The notes beneath the pieces were generated by a model that was not told the DNA's origin, made no database searches, and worked only from the letters and a program-made list of their open reading frames with translations. Source: Tenebrionibacter intestinalis (GTDB lineage: Bacteria; Pseudomonadota; Gammaproteobacteria; Enterobacterales; Enterobacteriaceae). Taken from it: 64,000 bases of DNA. This document shows, one piece after another, positions 17,785-27,050 of the stretch. The position numbers and the translations under genes were made by a program. Positions within the stretch are counted from its first letter, which is position 1. Every line of letters begins with the position of its first letter. The DNA is taken from contig NZ_JAEPBH010000015.1 of the NCBI RefSeq assembly GCF_016632365.1, forward strand, positions 21,898 through 85,897. The letters run 5' to 3'.

Positions 17785-18918
17785 ATGTTTGATTTAATCC
17801 TGCGTCGGGCGCGCCTTGCAAACGAGCGCGTTATCGATATTGCGATAAGCGATGGCAAAATTGCTGAACTGGGCGAAGTCACTGGCCCGGCGCGTGAAGA
17901 AATAAACCTCGAAGGCAAGGGCTACGTCAGCGCGGGCTGGATCGATTCTCACGTACACTGTTATCCCAAATCGCCGATTTATCACGATGAGCCAGACAGC
18001 GTGGGGATCGCGACTGGCGTGACCAGCGTAGTGGATGCAGGCAGTACCGGCGCGGACGACATTGACGATTTTTATGCGCTAACGCGCAAAGCCGCTACAG
18101 AAGTCTATGCGCTGCTGAATATTTCCCGCGTTGGGTTGATTGCCCAAAATGAGCTGTCCGATATGTCCCATATCGACGCTGATGCCGCAGGCGCGGCTAT
18201 TAAACGCTATCCGGACTTTATCGTCGGTATTAAAGCGCGTATGAGCAGCAGTGTGGTGGGCGCAAACGGCATCAAACCGCTTGAGCGCGCTAAAGCTATT
18301 CAGAAAGAAAACGGCGGCCTGCCGCTTATGGTGCATATTGGCAACAATCCGCCGGATCTTGATGAAATTACCGAACTGCTGACCTCAGGCGACATCATTA
18401 CCCACTGCTATAACGGCAAGCCGAACCGTATACTGACGCCGGCAGGCCAGTTGCGCGCGTCTGTAAACCGGGCGCTGGCGCGCGGCGTGCGTATGGATAT
18501 TGGCCACGGCACGGCAAGTTTTAGCTTTGCCGTGGCGCGCCAGGCGATTGCGATGGGGATTCTGCCGCACACCATTAGTTCTGATATTTATTGTAAAAAC
18601 CGCATCAACGGGCCGGTGTATAGCCTGGCCGCCGTCATGTCCAAATTCCTCGCCATCGGCATGACGCTGGCGCAGGTGATTGACTGCGTGACGCTGCACG
18701 CCGCAGAAGGCCTGCGCCTGGCCCATAAGGGGCGGCTGAGCGTCGGCGCCGATGCCGACCTGACGGTGTTTACCGTGCGTCGTCAGCCGGTAGTGTTAAC
18801 CGATTCTGAGAACGACACGCTCCAGGCAGAAGAGCAGATCCTGCCGCTGGCTGCGCTGCGCGCCGGTAAGTGGTTCACGACTGAACAAGGGAAAGCCGAA
18901 AATGTCTTCAATATATGA
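17785..18918 (+). CDS. Amidohydrolase/deacetylase of the DgaE/DgaF-type operon
   Basis: 377 residues, a cytoplasmic TIM-barrel metal hydrolase. Metal ligands are visible as the HxH of GWIDSHVHCY (His56, His58), the probably carbamylated Lys in FIVGIKARMSS, the His in PLMVHIGNNPPDL and in ITHCYNGK, and the catalytic Asp region RMDIGHGTASF. It is related to dihydroorotase-like enzymes. In this operon it is expected to remove an acyl or amide group from the imported compound before the PLP lyase acts. The end overlaps the lyase gene by 17 bases. Confidence 0.85.
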   Translation: MFDLILRRARLANERVIDIAISDGKIAELGEVTGPAREEINLEGKGYVSAGWIDSHVHCYPKSPIYHDEPDSVGIATGVTSVVDAGSTGADDIDDFYALTRKAATEVYALLNISRVGLIAQNELSDMSHIDADAAGAAIKRYPDFIVGIKARMSSSVVGANGIKPLERAKAIQKENGGLPLMVHIGNNPPDLDEITELLTSGDIITHCYNGKPNRILTPAGQLRASVNRALARGVRMDIGHGTASFSFAVARQAIAMGILPHTISSDIYCKNRINGPVYSLAAVMSKFLAIGMTLAQVIDCVTLHAAEGLRLAHKGRLSVGADADLTVFTVRRQPVVLTDSENDTLQAEEQILPLAALRAGKWFTTEQGKAENVFNI

Positions 18919-20017
18919 AAAATATCGCTTAAAACAGGTGATTAACGCTTCAGGTCGTATGACTATCCTTGGCGTTTCCACGCCGCGTCCGGAAGTGGTG
19001 GAGGCCGTTAATACCGGCATGAACCACTATTTCGAAATGAAAGATCTGGTGAATAAGACCGGGGAATACATCGCGAAATTGCTGGGGGTGGAAGGCGCGA
19101 CGGTGGTTGCCTGCGCGTCGGCGGGCATTGCGCAGTCCGTTGCTGCCGTGTTGGTCAAAGACAGCGACTGGCTGCTGGAAAATCTGCATGTGACGCCGGT
19201 TGAAAATAATGAAATCGTGCTGCCGAAGGGGCATAACGTCAACTTCGGCGCGCCGGTTGGTACGATGGTAGCGCTAGGCGGCGGTAAACTCGTCGAGGCA
19301 GGCTACGCCAATGAATGCTCTGCCGCGCAGCTTGCAGCGGCGATCACGCCGCGTACTGCCGCTATCCTCTACATCAAGTCTCACCACTGTGTGCAGAAAA
19401 GTATGCTGAATGTGGCGCAGGCCGCTGAGGTGGCGCGCGCGCGCAATCTGCCGCTGATTGTGGATGCCGCGGCGGAAGAAGATTTACAGCGCTATTACCA
19501 GGACGGCGCGGATCTGGTTATCTACAGCGGCGCGAAGGCAATCGAAGGCCCGACCAGCGGCCTGGTTATTGGCCGTACGCAGTACGTGGAGTGGGTAAAG
19601 CGCCAGTCCAACGGCATTGGCCGTGCGATGAAGGTGGGCAAAGAGGGGATTCTCGGCCTGACCTGCGCCATTGAACACTACCTCACTGCGGCGAAAGAAA
19701 GCGGAGCGGAGATGGTGGCGAAAATGACGCCGTTTATCGAATCTCTTAATACGCTTAACGGCGTGAGCGCCCGCGTGGTGTGGGATGCCGCAGGCCGCGA
19801 TATCGCCCGTACGGAAATTAAATTTGATGAAGCGACCACCGGTATTGCTACGGGCGATCTGGTGCAGGCGCTTAAGCAGGGCGAATATGCGATTTATTTT
19901 CGCGGTTATAAAGCCAATGAGGGCATTATCGAAGCTGACGTGCGCAGCGTAAGCGCCCCGCAGTTGGATATTATTTATCGCCGTATCAGCGAGTTACTCA
20001 AGGAGAAACAGGCATGA
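18902..20017 (+). CDS. PLP-dependent ammonia lyase, DgaE/SelA-like
   Basis: 371 residues. A fold-type I PLP enzyme of the DgaE family; DgaE of Salmonella turns 6-phospho-D-glucosaminate into 2-keto-3-deoxy-6-phosphogluconate (KDGP) with loss of ammonia. The cofactor lysine is Lys212 in YSGAKAIEGPTSGLVIG. Other segments are ASGRMTILGVSTPRPEVVEA, VVACASAGIAQSVAAVL and LPLIVDAAAEEDL (Asp pairing with the pyridine ring). The dgaF-like aldolase gene starts within its stop (ATGA). The exact substrate is not proven. Confidence 0.87.
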   Translation: MSSIYEKYRLKQVINASGRMTILGVSTPRPEVVEAVNTGMNHYFEMKDLVNKTGEYIAKLLGVEGATVVACASAGIAQSVAAVLVKDSDWLLENLHVTPVENNEIVLPKGHNVNFGAPVGTMVALGGGKLVEAGYANECSAAQLAAAITPRTAAILYIKSHHCVQKSMLNVAQAAEVARARNLPLIVDAAAEEDLQRYYQDGADLVIYSGAKAIEGPTSGLVIGRTQYVEWVKRQSNGIGRAMKVGKEGILGLTCAIEHYLTAAKESGAEMVAKMTPFIESLNTLNGVSARVVWDAAGRDIARTEIKFDEATTGIATGDLVQALKQGEYAIYFRGYKANEGIIEADVRSVSAPQLDIIYRRISELLKEKQA

Positions 20018-20754
20018 AACTGACCCCCAATTTTTACCGTGACCGCGTGTGCCTTAACGTACTGGCAGGTTCAAAGGAGAACGCAAAAGACGTTTACGAG
20101 GCGGCGGAAGGCCACGTGCTGGTGGGCGTTTTGTCCAAAAACTATCCTGATGTGCCGAGCGCCGTTGCGGACATGCGTGAATATGCCGCGCTGATTGATA
20201 ACGCGCTCTCCGTGGGGCTGGGCGCGGGCGATCCGAATCAGTCTGCGATGGTCAGCGAAATTTCGCGCCAGGTGCAGCCGCAGCACGTCAACCAGGTTTT
20301 CACAGGCGTAGGCCCAAGCCGGGCGCTGCTCGGGCAGAACGATACGGTGGTCAATGGCCTGGTTTCACCGACCGGCACCGTCGGCATGGTAAAAATTTCC
20401 ACCGGTCCGCTCAGTTGCGCTCAGCCGGACGGCATCGTGCCGGTAGAAACCGCGATTGCGTTGCTTAAAGATATGGGCGGCAGCTCCATTAAATACTTCC
20501 CAATGGGGGGCCTGAAGCATCGTGACGAATTCGAGGCTGTCGCAAGAGCCTGTGCGAAGCATGATTTCTGGCTGGAGCCGACCGGCGGTATCGATCTGGA
20601 AAACTTTGAGGCGATTATGCAAATCGCTCTGGATGCGGGCGTGAGTAAAATTATCCCGCACATTTATAGCTCAATTATCGATAAAGCAAGCGGCAATACG
20701 CGCCCGGAAGATGTGCGCACGCTACTGTTGATGACGAAAAAGCTGGTGGGCTGA
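20014..20754 (+). CDS. KDGP aldolase, DgaF-like
   Basis: 246 residues. Class I aldolase expected to split 2-keto-3-deoxy-6-phosphogluconate into pyruvate and glyceraldehyde-3-phosphate in the cytoplasm. The Schiff-base lysine is probably Lys160 in SSIKYFPMGGLKH. NFYRDRVCLNVLAGSKENAK at the start and PHIYSSIIDKASGNTRPEDV at the end are typical. Last enzyme of the coupled set; it suggests that the pathway feeds glycolysis. Confidence 0.87.
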   Translation: MKLTPNFYRDRVCLNVLAGSKENAKDVYEAAEGHVLVGVLSKNYPDVPSAVADMREYAALIDNALSVGLGAGDPNQSAMVSEISRQVQPQHVNQVFTGVGPSRALLGQNDTVVNGLVSPTGTVGMVKISTGPLSCAQPDGIVPVETAIALLKDMGGSSIKYFPMGGLKHRDEFEAVARACAKHDFWLEPTGGIDLENFEAIMQIALDAGVSKIIPHIYSSIIDKASGNTRPEDVRTLLLMTKKLVG

Positions 20755-21090
20755 TTGATTGCGCCGCTGCCGGGCAAGCCCGGCAGCAAAACGGATGCTG
20801 AGCGGGCGGCCCTGTGTTCGTTTGCGCAAAAACGTTATCCGACCCGCAATGGCGACATATTACGCCTGCCTGCGCGCGCCCAGCGCTGTAGTGACGCGGT
20901 AAAACCGGTATGCCTGCAATCATGAAGTCGTTTTGCGCCCAGCGCTGGAGTGAAGCGCTCTCTTTTTCAGACGCGTGCGTCTGCCTGATCTGATTAACAA
21001 CCTTTAATGACCCGCGTGGCCTTTTGCTGCCAGACACGCTATCGTTTCGGTTTATTTCCTGTGCAGTGTGCGTAAAACGGAGGATACAAC
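20755..21090. other. Intergenic region with a hairpin and a short repeat
   Basis: A 9-bp stem GCTGCCGGG/CCCGGCAGC with a CAAG loop (20766-20787) directly follows the aldolase gene and probably ends or attenuates the operon; it lacks a clear T-run. Two similar segments starting GCGCCCAGCGCTG (about 20876 and 20936) form an imperfect direct repeat. No gene is seen here. Promoter elements for the next gene probably lie in its second half but I cannot assign them. Confidence 0.5.
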
Positions 21091-22245
21091 ATGGCACTGA
21101 AACATACTCTGCTGGCGCTTACCCTGGCTACCTGCGCGGGTTCAGCGCTGGCGGCGCAAAAATATTATGCCTGGGTCGGCACATACAACCCTAACGGAGA
21201 GGGGCTTTATCGCTTTCAGTTGAATCTGAAAACCGGGGCGCTGACTGAGCGAACGTTGGTCAGTTCACTGCCTGACGCCGCTCAGCTAACGGCCTCCGCT
21301 GACGGCAAAACGCTCTACCTTGCCAGTGAAGCGAAGAACGGCGTGATTCAGGCGCTGCGCGTGAAGGACAGCGGCGAGCTGGAAATACTAAATCAGGTTG
21401 CGTCCGGCGGCGATGGGCCGGTTTACTTATCGCTGACGCCCAATGGCCGCTACCTGTTGGCGGCAAATTACGCCAGCGGCTCTGTTGCAGTCTTGCCGGT
21501 AAAAGCAGACGGCAGCCTGGGGGAGGCCTGCGATATACAGCAGCATGAAGGCGAGCCGGGAGCGGCAAAGCCCGCAGCGGCGGTAGAAGGTAGTTTTGCC
21601 GCCAGCGATCACAACGGGCCGCATGCGCACATGATTGCCGCCGATCCGCAGGGAAAATTTGTGTTTGCCACCGATCTGGGTTTGGATCGGATTTATCAGT
21701 ATCGCTTTGATGATGAAACCGGCAAACTCACGCCGAACGATCCGCCGTTTATTGCCGCGTCGTCCGCAGGCGCCGGGCCGCGCCACTTTGTGTTTACGCC
21801 CAAAGGCGATGCGCTATGGCTGATTAATGAAGAGGCTTCAACGCTGACGGGCTATAAGCTTGATGGTAAAAAAGGCACGCTGACGGAAGGTAAAACAGTA
21901 TCTTCACTGCCTGCGGGCTATAAAGGCACCAGCTTTGCTGCAGGCCTGGCGCTGGACAGCAGAGGTACAAATCTTTACATCGCTAACCGATTGCGCAATA
22001 GCATTTCCCACTTTACGCTTGGCAGCGATGGCGAATTTGTGTTTAAGGATGAAGTCTGGACCGGAGGCGATTATCCACGCACGATAACGTTAACGCCGGA
22101 CGGGCGCTGGTTATACGCCATGAACCAGCGCAGCGACAATATTACTCGTTTTAGCGTTGCCCGTGATTGCGGTAAATTAACGCCTGCCGGAGAATTTACT
22201 CCAGTGGGCAGCCCTTCGCAGATGGTTATTACGCTGTTGAAGTAA
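21091..22245 (+). CDS. Secreted lactonase-like beta-propeller (YbhE/Pgl family)
   Basis: 384 residues. Signal peptide MALKHTLLALTLATCAGSAL then a seven-bladed propeller of the cycloisomerase-2/6-phosphogluconolactonase family (YYAWVGTYNPNGEGLYRF, GDGPVYLSLTPNGRYLLAAN, GPHAHMIAADPQGKFVFATD, GAGPRHFVFTPKGDALWLIN, GGDYPRTITLTPDGRWLYAM). Unlike cytoplasmic Pgl it is exported, so it may open a sugar lactone in the periplasm before import. The ATG follows ACGGAGGATACAAC. Placed between the catabolic operon and its regulator; the functional link is inference. Confidence 0.82.
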   Translation: MALKHTLLALTLATCAGSALAAQKYYAWVGTYNPNGEGLYRFQLNLKTGALTERTLVSSLPDAAQLTASADGKTLYLASEAKNGVIQALRVKDSGELEILNQVASGGDGPVYLSLTPNGRYLLAANYASGSVAVLPVKADGSLGEACDIQQHEGEPGAAKPAAAVEGSFAASDHNGPHAHMIAADPQGKFVFATDLGLDRIYQYRFDDETGKLTPNDPPFIAASSAGAGPRHFVFTPKGDALWLINEEASTLTGYKLDGKKGTLTEGKTVSSLPAGYKGTSFAAGLALDSRGTNLYIANRLRNSISHFTLGSDGEFVFKDEVWTGGDYPRTITLTPDGRWLYAMNQRSDNITRFSVARDCGKLTPAGEFTPVGSPSQMVITLLK

Positions 22246-22268
22246 GCGGTTAAGTAGAGGAAGCAGAG

Positions 22269-24179
22269 TTGCAATTTCCCAACCAACGCCTGGCTCACCT
22301 GTTTGAGCTATTGCAAAATGAAACGCTGCCGCAGGATGAACTGGCACGCAGGCTCTCTGTTTCTACCCGTACCGTTCGCACCGATATCGCCGCGCTTAAC
22401 GCGCTTTTGCAGCGGCATGGGGCGCAATTTGTACTCAACCGCGGCGCGGGTTATCAGCTTAAGGTACACGATCCTTCTCGCTACAAGGCGCTGCGTGAGT
22501 CGCCGCAGCGCCAGCTACGCACGCCGCGTACCGGCCCTGAGCGCGTGCAATATCTGCTGGTGCGCTTTCTGACGTCGGCGTTTTCCCTCAAGCTTGAGGA
22601 CCTGGCCGAAGAATGGTTCGTTAGCCGCGCGACGCTGCAAAATGATATGGCGGAAGTGCGTGAGTGGTTTAACCGCTACAACCTGACCATTGAAACTCGC
22701 CCGCGTTACGGTATGAAACTCTTTGGCAACGAAATGTCCATTCGCGCCAGCCTTACTGATTTACTGTGGCAGATCTGGCTTGAAGAGAGTGAAAACCCTC
22801 TCCTGACTGAAGGCGTGCTGGGCGATGGCGGGCCACAGCAGATGGCGGCAATAGTTCATGACTGCTTTAGCCGTTACCGTATTCGTATGACCGACGAAGG
22901 CGAGCAATTTATCTGTTTGTATTGCGCTGTAGCGGTGCGGCGCATTCGTGAAGGGTATCCGCTGTCCGGATTTAGCGCTGACGACGTGGATGATAACGTG
23001 CGCGACGCGGCGCGCGATATCGCGCACGCGTTGCAAAGCCTGGCCGGAAAGCCGCTGTCCGCCTCGGAGGAGAACTGGTTACGGGTGCATATTGCCGCAC
23101 GCCAGATTCAGGAAGTTGCGCCAAGCGCCATTAGCGCTGACGACGATGAAGCGCTGGTGAACTACATACTGAGTTATATCAACACCCATTTTAACTACAA
23201 CTTGCTCGCTGATGAGCAGTTGCACGCTGACCTGCTCACCCACATTAAGACAATGATTACCCGGGTGCGTTATCAAATTAATCTACCCAATCCGCTGCTT
23301 GCGAATATCAAGCAGCATTATCCCCTTGCCTGGGATATGACGCTGGCGGCGGTGTCGAGCTGGGGAAAATACACGCCGTATACCATCAGCGAAAATGAGG
23401 TGGGTTTTCTGGTATTGCATATCGGCGTTGGGCTGGAGCGTCATTACAATATCGGTTATCGGCGCGAGCCGCACGTACTGCTGGTGTGTGACACCGGCAA
23501 TTCCACGGTACGTATGATCCAGGCGATGTTGTTGCGTAAATATCCGCAACTGGAGATCATGCGTATCATCTCTTTGCGCGAGTATGAACAACTGGAAGAG
23601 GTTGAGGAAGACTTTGTTATTTCCACTGCCCGCGTAAGTGAAAAAGATAAGCCGGTAGTGGTGATGTCGCCATTTCCAACCGACTATCAGCTTGACCAGA
23701 TTGGTAAACTGGTGCTGGTGGATCGCACGCGCCCCTGGATGCTGGAAAAGTACTTCGATGCCGGGCATTTTCGCATTATCGATAAGCCTGTGACGCAGCA
23801 GTTATTATTTAATGAGCTGTGCGCGCAGTTACAGGCTGAGGGCTATGTTGACAGCGATTTTCTGCCGTCGGTTGTGGAGCGCGAAGCTATCGTCAGCACC
23901 ATGCTGGGCGAAGGCATTGCGCTGCCGCACTCCCTTGGTCTGTTGGCGCAGCGCACCGTGGTGTATACCGTACTGGCGCCGCAGGGGATACAGTGGGGCG
24001 ATGAAGTGGCTTATGTCATCTTTCTGCTGGCCATCAGTAAGCGCGAATATGAAGAAGCGATGGCGATTTATGACGTGTTTGTTACCTTTTTGCGAGAAAG
24101 AGTCATGTCCCGGCTACGGGACAGCCGGGATTTTGCCGAGTTTAAAGCGGTTGCGATAGAATCGCTGAGCCGCTTCTGA
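22269..24179 (+). CDS. BglG/MtlR-type transcriptional activator with two PRDs, EIIB and EIIA domains
   Basis: 636 residues from a TTG start, with AGAGG eight bases upstream. Order of domains: HTH (DELARRLSVSTRTVRTDIAAL, residues 17-60), a second Mga-like HTH (LEDLAEEWFVSRATLQNDMA, about 100-125), PRD1 (about 170-285), PRD2 (about 290-395), EIIB-like domain (PHVLLVCDTGNSTVRMIQ, Cys near residue 403) and EIIA type 2 domain (GEGIALPHSLGL, His near 555). Such proteins are switched by PTS-dependent phosphorylation. It most likely activates the upstream SFCGS/DUF4310 operon and shows that this operon is tied to PTS signalling. Confidence 0.87.
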   Translation: MQFPNQRLAHLFELLQNETLPQDELARRLSVSTRTVRTDIAALNALLQRHGAQFVLNRGAGYQLKVHDPSRYKALRESPQRQLRTPRTGPERVQYLLVRFLTSAFSLKLEDLAEEWFVSRATLQNDMAEVREWFNRYNLTIETRPRYGMKLFGNEMSIRASLTDLLWQIWLEESENPLLTEGVLGDGGPQQMAAIVHDCFSRYRIRMTDEGEQFICLYCAVAVRRIREGYPLSGFSADDVDDNVRDAARDIAHALQSLAGKPLSASEENWLRVHIAARQIQEVAPSAISADDDEALVNYILSYINTHFNYNLLADEQLHADLLTHIKTMITRVRYQINLPNPLLANIKQHYPLAWDMTLAAVSSWGKYTPYTISENEVGFLVLHIGVGLERHYNIGYRREPHVLLVCDTGNSTVRMIQAMLLRKYPQLEIMRIISLREYEQLEEVEEDFVISTARVSEKDKPVVVMSPFPTDYQLDQIGKLVLVDRTRPWMLEKYFDAGHFRIIDKPVTQQLLFNELCAQLQAEGYVDSDFLPSVVEREAIVSTMLGEGIALPHSLGLLAQRTVVYTVLAPQGIQWGDEVAYVIFLLAISKREYEEAMAIYDVFVTFLRERVMSRLRDSRDFAEFKAVAIESLSRF

Positions 24180-24187
24180 CGCTTACC

Positions 24188-25201
24188 TCAGGCCTGTAGC
24201 GCCTCGCATACCTGCATTGTCAGCTCGAAAGAGCGCAGGCGTGCTTCATGATCGAAAATTTGGCCGTTAACCATAATTTCGTTTGCCTGTGTTTCGTTCA
24301 GGATAGCCTGCAAACCGTGGCGTACTTTTGCTTTGTCTCCCACCAGCGACATGTTCAGCGCCTGCTGTGCGCCATATTGCTCAGCCGGGCTCCAGAAACG
24401 GTTGATGTCTTCAACGGGGGGCGGCAGCTCGCTGCTTTCGCCGCGGCGCAGCTTTACAAACGCCTGTTGTATAGAGGTAAACAGGTATTGCGCGTCGCGG
24501 TTGCTGTCGGCGGCGATAACATTGAGGCATACCATGACATAGGGCTTTTGCAGGCGAGCAGAGGGCTGGAAATGGCTGCGATAAAGGTGCAGAGCCTGAA
24601 GCAGCATATCGGGCGCAAAATGAGAGGCGAAAGCGAACGGCAGACCCATTTTTGCGGCCAACTGAGCGCTGTACAGGCTTGATCCCAACAGCCACACAGG
24701 AAGTCTGCTGCCGAACCCCGGTACCGGGCGCACCGGCGTTGCCGGATCGCGGGCGTCGAACCAGTCCACCAGCTCTGCTACATCATGCGGAAAATTATCG
24801 ATATCCTGATGAAGCATATTGCGGCGCAGCGCCATCATCGTTCGCTGATCGCTGCCCGGCGCGCGGCCAAGCCCGAGGTCGATACGACCCGGATACAGCG
24901 CCTCCAGCGTGCCAAACTGCTCGGCAATGACCAGTGGCGCATGGTTAGGCAGCATTACGCCGCCTGCGCCAAGATGCAGCGTTGTGGTATTGGCCGCCAG
25001 ATAGCCAATCAGCACCGATGTCGCAGCGCTGGCAATGCCCGCCATATTGTGGTGTTCCGCCAGCCAGTAGCGATGGTAGCCGCGCTTCTCGGCAAGTTGA
25101 GCCAGCTCCAGCGAGCGGCGGAATGCTTCGGGGGCGCTGGAGCCTTCAGTAATGGGAGCAAGATCCAGCACGGAAAATGGAATGACGATTTTATCAGACA
25201 T
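24188..25201 (-). CDS. yhbW: Luciferase-like flavin monooxygenase YhbW
   Basis: 337 residues. A single-domain LLM-class flavoenzyme homologue (TIM barrel): [20 protein letters not shown] at the start, [40 protein letters not shown], and [20 protein letters not shown]. The substrate is unknown. Divergent from the ccdA remnant locus. In E. coli it also lies next to ubiV-ubiU (yhbV-yhbU). Its stop is nine bases from the stop of the convergent regulator gene. Confidence 0.92.
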   Translation of the reverse strand: MSDKIVIPFSVLDLAPITEGSSAPEAFRRSLELAQLAEKRGYHRYWLAEHHNMAGIASAATSVLIGYLAANTTTLHLGAGGVMLPNHAPLVIAEQFGTLEALYPGRIDLGLGRAPGSDQRTMMALRRNMLHQDIDNFPHDVAELVDWFDARDPATPVRPVPGFGSRLPVWLLGSSLYSAQLAAKMGLPFAFASHFAPDMLLQALHLYRSHFQPSARLQKPYVMVCLNVIAADSNRDAQYLFTSIQQAFVKLRRGESSELPPPVEDINRFWSPAEQYGAQQALNMSLVGDKAKVRHGLQAILNETQANEIMVNGQIFDHEARLRSFELTMQVCEALQA

Positions 25202-25403
25202 AGTGACTCACTTTGTTTTTCAGCGCCATAGATTTCGCCAGACCCTGCTGGCCTGCGGTTTTCATAGCGCATACTTCCCGTTATCAAAGCGAGATTTTAG
25301 CGTATTTACATGGTGATTTATCGGCATGCGTGTGATGTTTTGTTTGCTTTTTGTGCAGTAATAAACACAATTATGCGCATACCTGTGCGCAAAGGAGAGG
25401 ACC

Positions 25404-25652
25404 ATGAGTACAATAACCGCCCCGCGCCACGGCCAGAAAAGAAGCACAAACGTATATCTCAGCGTTGCGCTAGTCGAGAAAGCTCGCAGCTTTGATATGA
25501 ATCTGTCGGCTACTCTTGATGCGCTACTTGCTCAGGCGATAGAAGAAATACAACGCAAGCGTCAGCAAGAAAAAGCGGATATGCAGGCGATGAACGCATT
25601 TATGGAAAAAGTCGGCACTATTACAGATGACGACTTTTTCGGGGGTCTTTAA
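25404..25652 (+). CDS. ccdA: CcdA-family antitoxin (toxin partner broken)
   Basis: 82 residues. N-terminal ribbon-helix-helix DNA-binding part (KRSTNVYLSVALVEKARSFD) and an acidic C-terminal tail (MEKVGTITDDDFFGGL) that in intact systems neutralises the gyrase poison CcdB. The ATG has AAAGGAGAGGACC before it. The reading frame is undamaged although the adjoining ccdB has two stop codons, so this is an orphan antitoxin that could still repress its own promoter or neutralise CcdB from a plasmid. Confidence 0.88.
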   Translation: MSTITAPRHGQKRSTNVYLSVALVEKARSFDMNLSATLDALLAQAIEEIQRKRQQEKADMQAMNAFMEKVGTITDDDFFGGL

Positions 25653-25666
25653 GAAAGGAGCCAGGC

Positions 25667-25984
25667 GTGGCCAGACAATTCGACGCGTACCCTAAACCTT
25701 CGGCAAAGAGCAACGCACACTGGCCATATTAACTTATCCTTCAGAATGATTTTTATGACAGTCTCGCCACAAGGCTGGCGGCGCTGCGGGTGTTGAGTAG
25801 CCATTTGGGTCAAACCCGAATTACACCGCGGGTAAGTATTGAAGGCGCTGGGTAGTATATTTTCACCCCAACCCTTACCTGTCTGGATGTGCGCAAAATT
25901 AAGCGTGCGGATTTCGTTTGCAATATGAGTGATTACAGGGGGGATATTCTGGCAGCGATGGATGCCCTTATCACCAATACCTGA
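25667..25984 (+). pseudogene. ccdB: ccdB toxin gene with two in-frame stops
   Basis: Reading from GTG 25667 gives VARQFDAYPKPSAKSNAHWP then Y and TAA (25730-25732). The same frame continues LILQNDFYDSLATRLAALR to TAG (25853-25855), and then YIFTPTLTCLDV to RGDILAAMDALITNT and TGA at 25982. Start, middle and end match the CcdB family, and the total (105 codons) is its normal length. The lesions are nonsense changes without frameshift, so the toxin was inactivated by point mutation. AAGGAGCCAGGC in front shows the original ribosome site, 14 bases after ccdA. Confidence 0.85.
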
Positions 25985-26160
25985 GAATAAAACAGGTCTG
26001 CCCCGGCGGGCTGCCCGAAGGCCGTTGATAAACGCCGATACGTGCGTTTTTAGCCCGAAATGTCGGAAAAATAAATTAGGCGAATCAGCGTATAACGACA
26101 AAGAAAACAAAACCCCGGTATTGTTCTCTTTGCCATTAAACTGAGGGCTGCCCGTTAACG

Positions 26161-27042
26161 TCAGCGTTGCACCAGCTCCAGCCCGGCAACGCGGCGCCAG
26201 TAGCCGTTACACTCGGCGTTGGCCGTAAGCGGCAGCGGCGCGGCCCCTGTTTCATTCGCGCGAAAGGCCTCAAGCGTCGCGAGAGTTTCCTGGCCTTCAG
26301 GCGACAGGCGTACTATGTCCACCAGACCGTGCATGGATTGCAGTTCGTTACCCAGGTTATAGACATAGCCGCTCATGGTCTGAATACCGTTAAGGGTGAA
26401 GACCTGCTGCTGCTCCTGAGACAGCATCTGCCGGCCGTTAGGGTAGTGGATACAGCAGGTTTCGCATTCATCCTTTGGCCTGTCCTGCGAGCGGGCGGTA
26501 AAGCAGCGTGCCGAATACGCCAGCGGCAGATGGCCGTAGCTCAGCACTTCCACTTCAAACTGATTTCGAATCCCCAGCTCGTCGCACTGCGTCAGCAGAT
26601 TTATCAGCCAGTCGCGGGACAGTTCCACCGGCATGCACCAGCGCGTCATACCTTGCCTGAGCAGCAGGCGCAGCGTAACCGCGTTGTAGCAGTTTAGCGC
26701 GTGGCCGGCAACGAAAGGCAGGCGGCGTTCGGCGGCCATGTTTACCACGCCGAGATCGTTTGCTTCGATCAGGAAATCGCCGTTATCCACATAACGCTTA
26801 AGTTCGTTAACTTCTGAAGATGCCTGCACCAGCGCAAGGGTGGAAAGCACAACCTGCTTGCCCGCAGCCGCCAGGCTGCGCGCTAACGCCAGCCAGTCGC
26901 CTGCTTTGGTGGCGCGCCGTTTGCTGCATACGGTTTCACCAAGGTAAATGATATCGGCGCTGCCGGCGGCGGCGGCCTGGTAAAATGCTTCCAGCGTTTC
27001 TTTTGGCCAGTACCACAGCACTGGCCCCAGGGAATATTTCAT
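26161..27042 (-). CDS. ubiV: Anaerobic ubiquinone hydroxylation protein UbiV
   Basis: 293 residues from ATG 27042 (MKYSLGPVLWYWPKETLEAF). Peptidase-U32-like Fe-S protein that works with UbiU and UbiT for O2-independent hydroxylation in ubiquinone synthesis. Cysteines of the cluster site are seen in ARCFTARSQDRPKDECETCC and at AGHALNCYNAV. SYGHLPLAYSARCF and GNELQSMHGLVDIVRLSPEG are also characteristic. It begins eight bases after the ubiU stop, in one operon. Confidence 0.95.
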   Translation of the reverse strand: MKYSLGPVLWYWPKETLEAFYQAAAAGSADIIYLGETVCSKRRATKAGDWLALARSLAAAGKQVVLSTLALVQASSEVNELKRYVDNGDFLIEANDLGVVNMAAERRLPFVAGHALNCYNAVTLRLLLRQGMTRWCMPVELSRDWLINLLTQCDELGIRNQFEVEVLSYGHLPLAYSARCFTARSQDRPKDECETCCIHYPNGRQMLSQEQQQVFTLNGIQTMSGYVYNLGNELQSMHGLVDIVRLSPEGQETLATLEAFRANETGAAPLPLTANAECNGYWRRVAGLELVQR

Positions 27043-27050
27043 CGTTTCTC

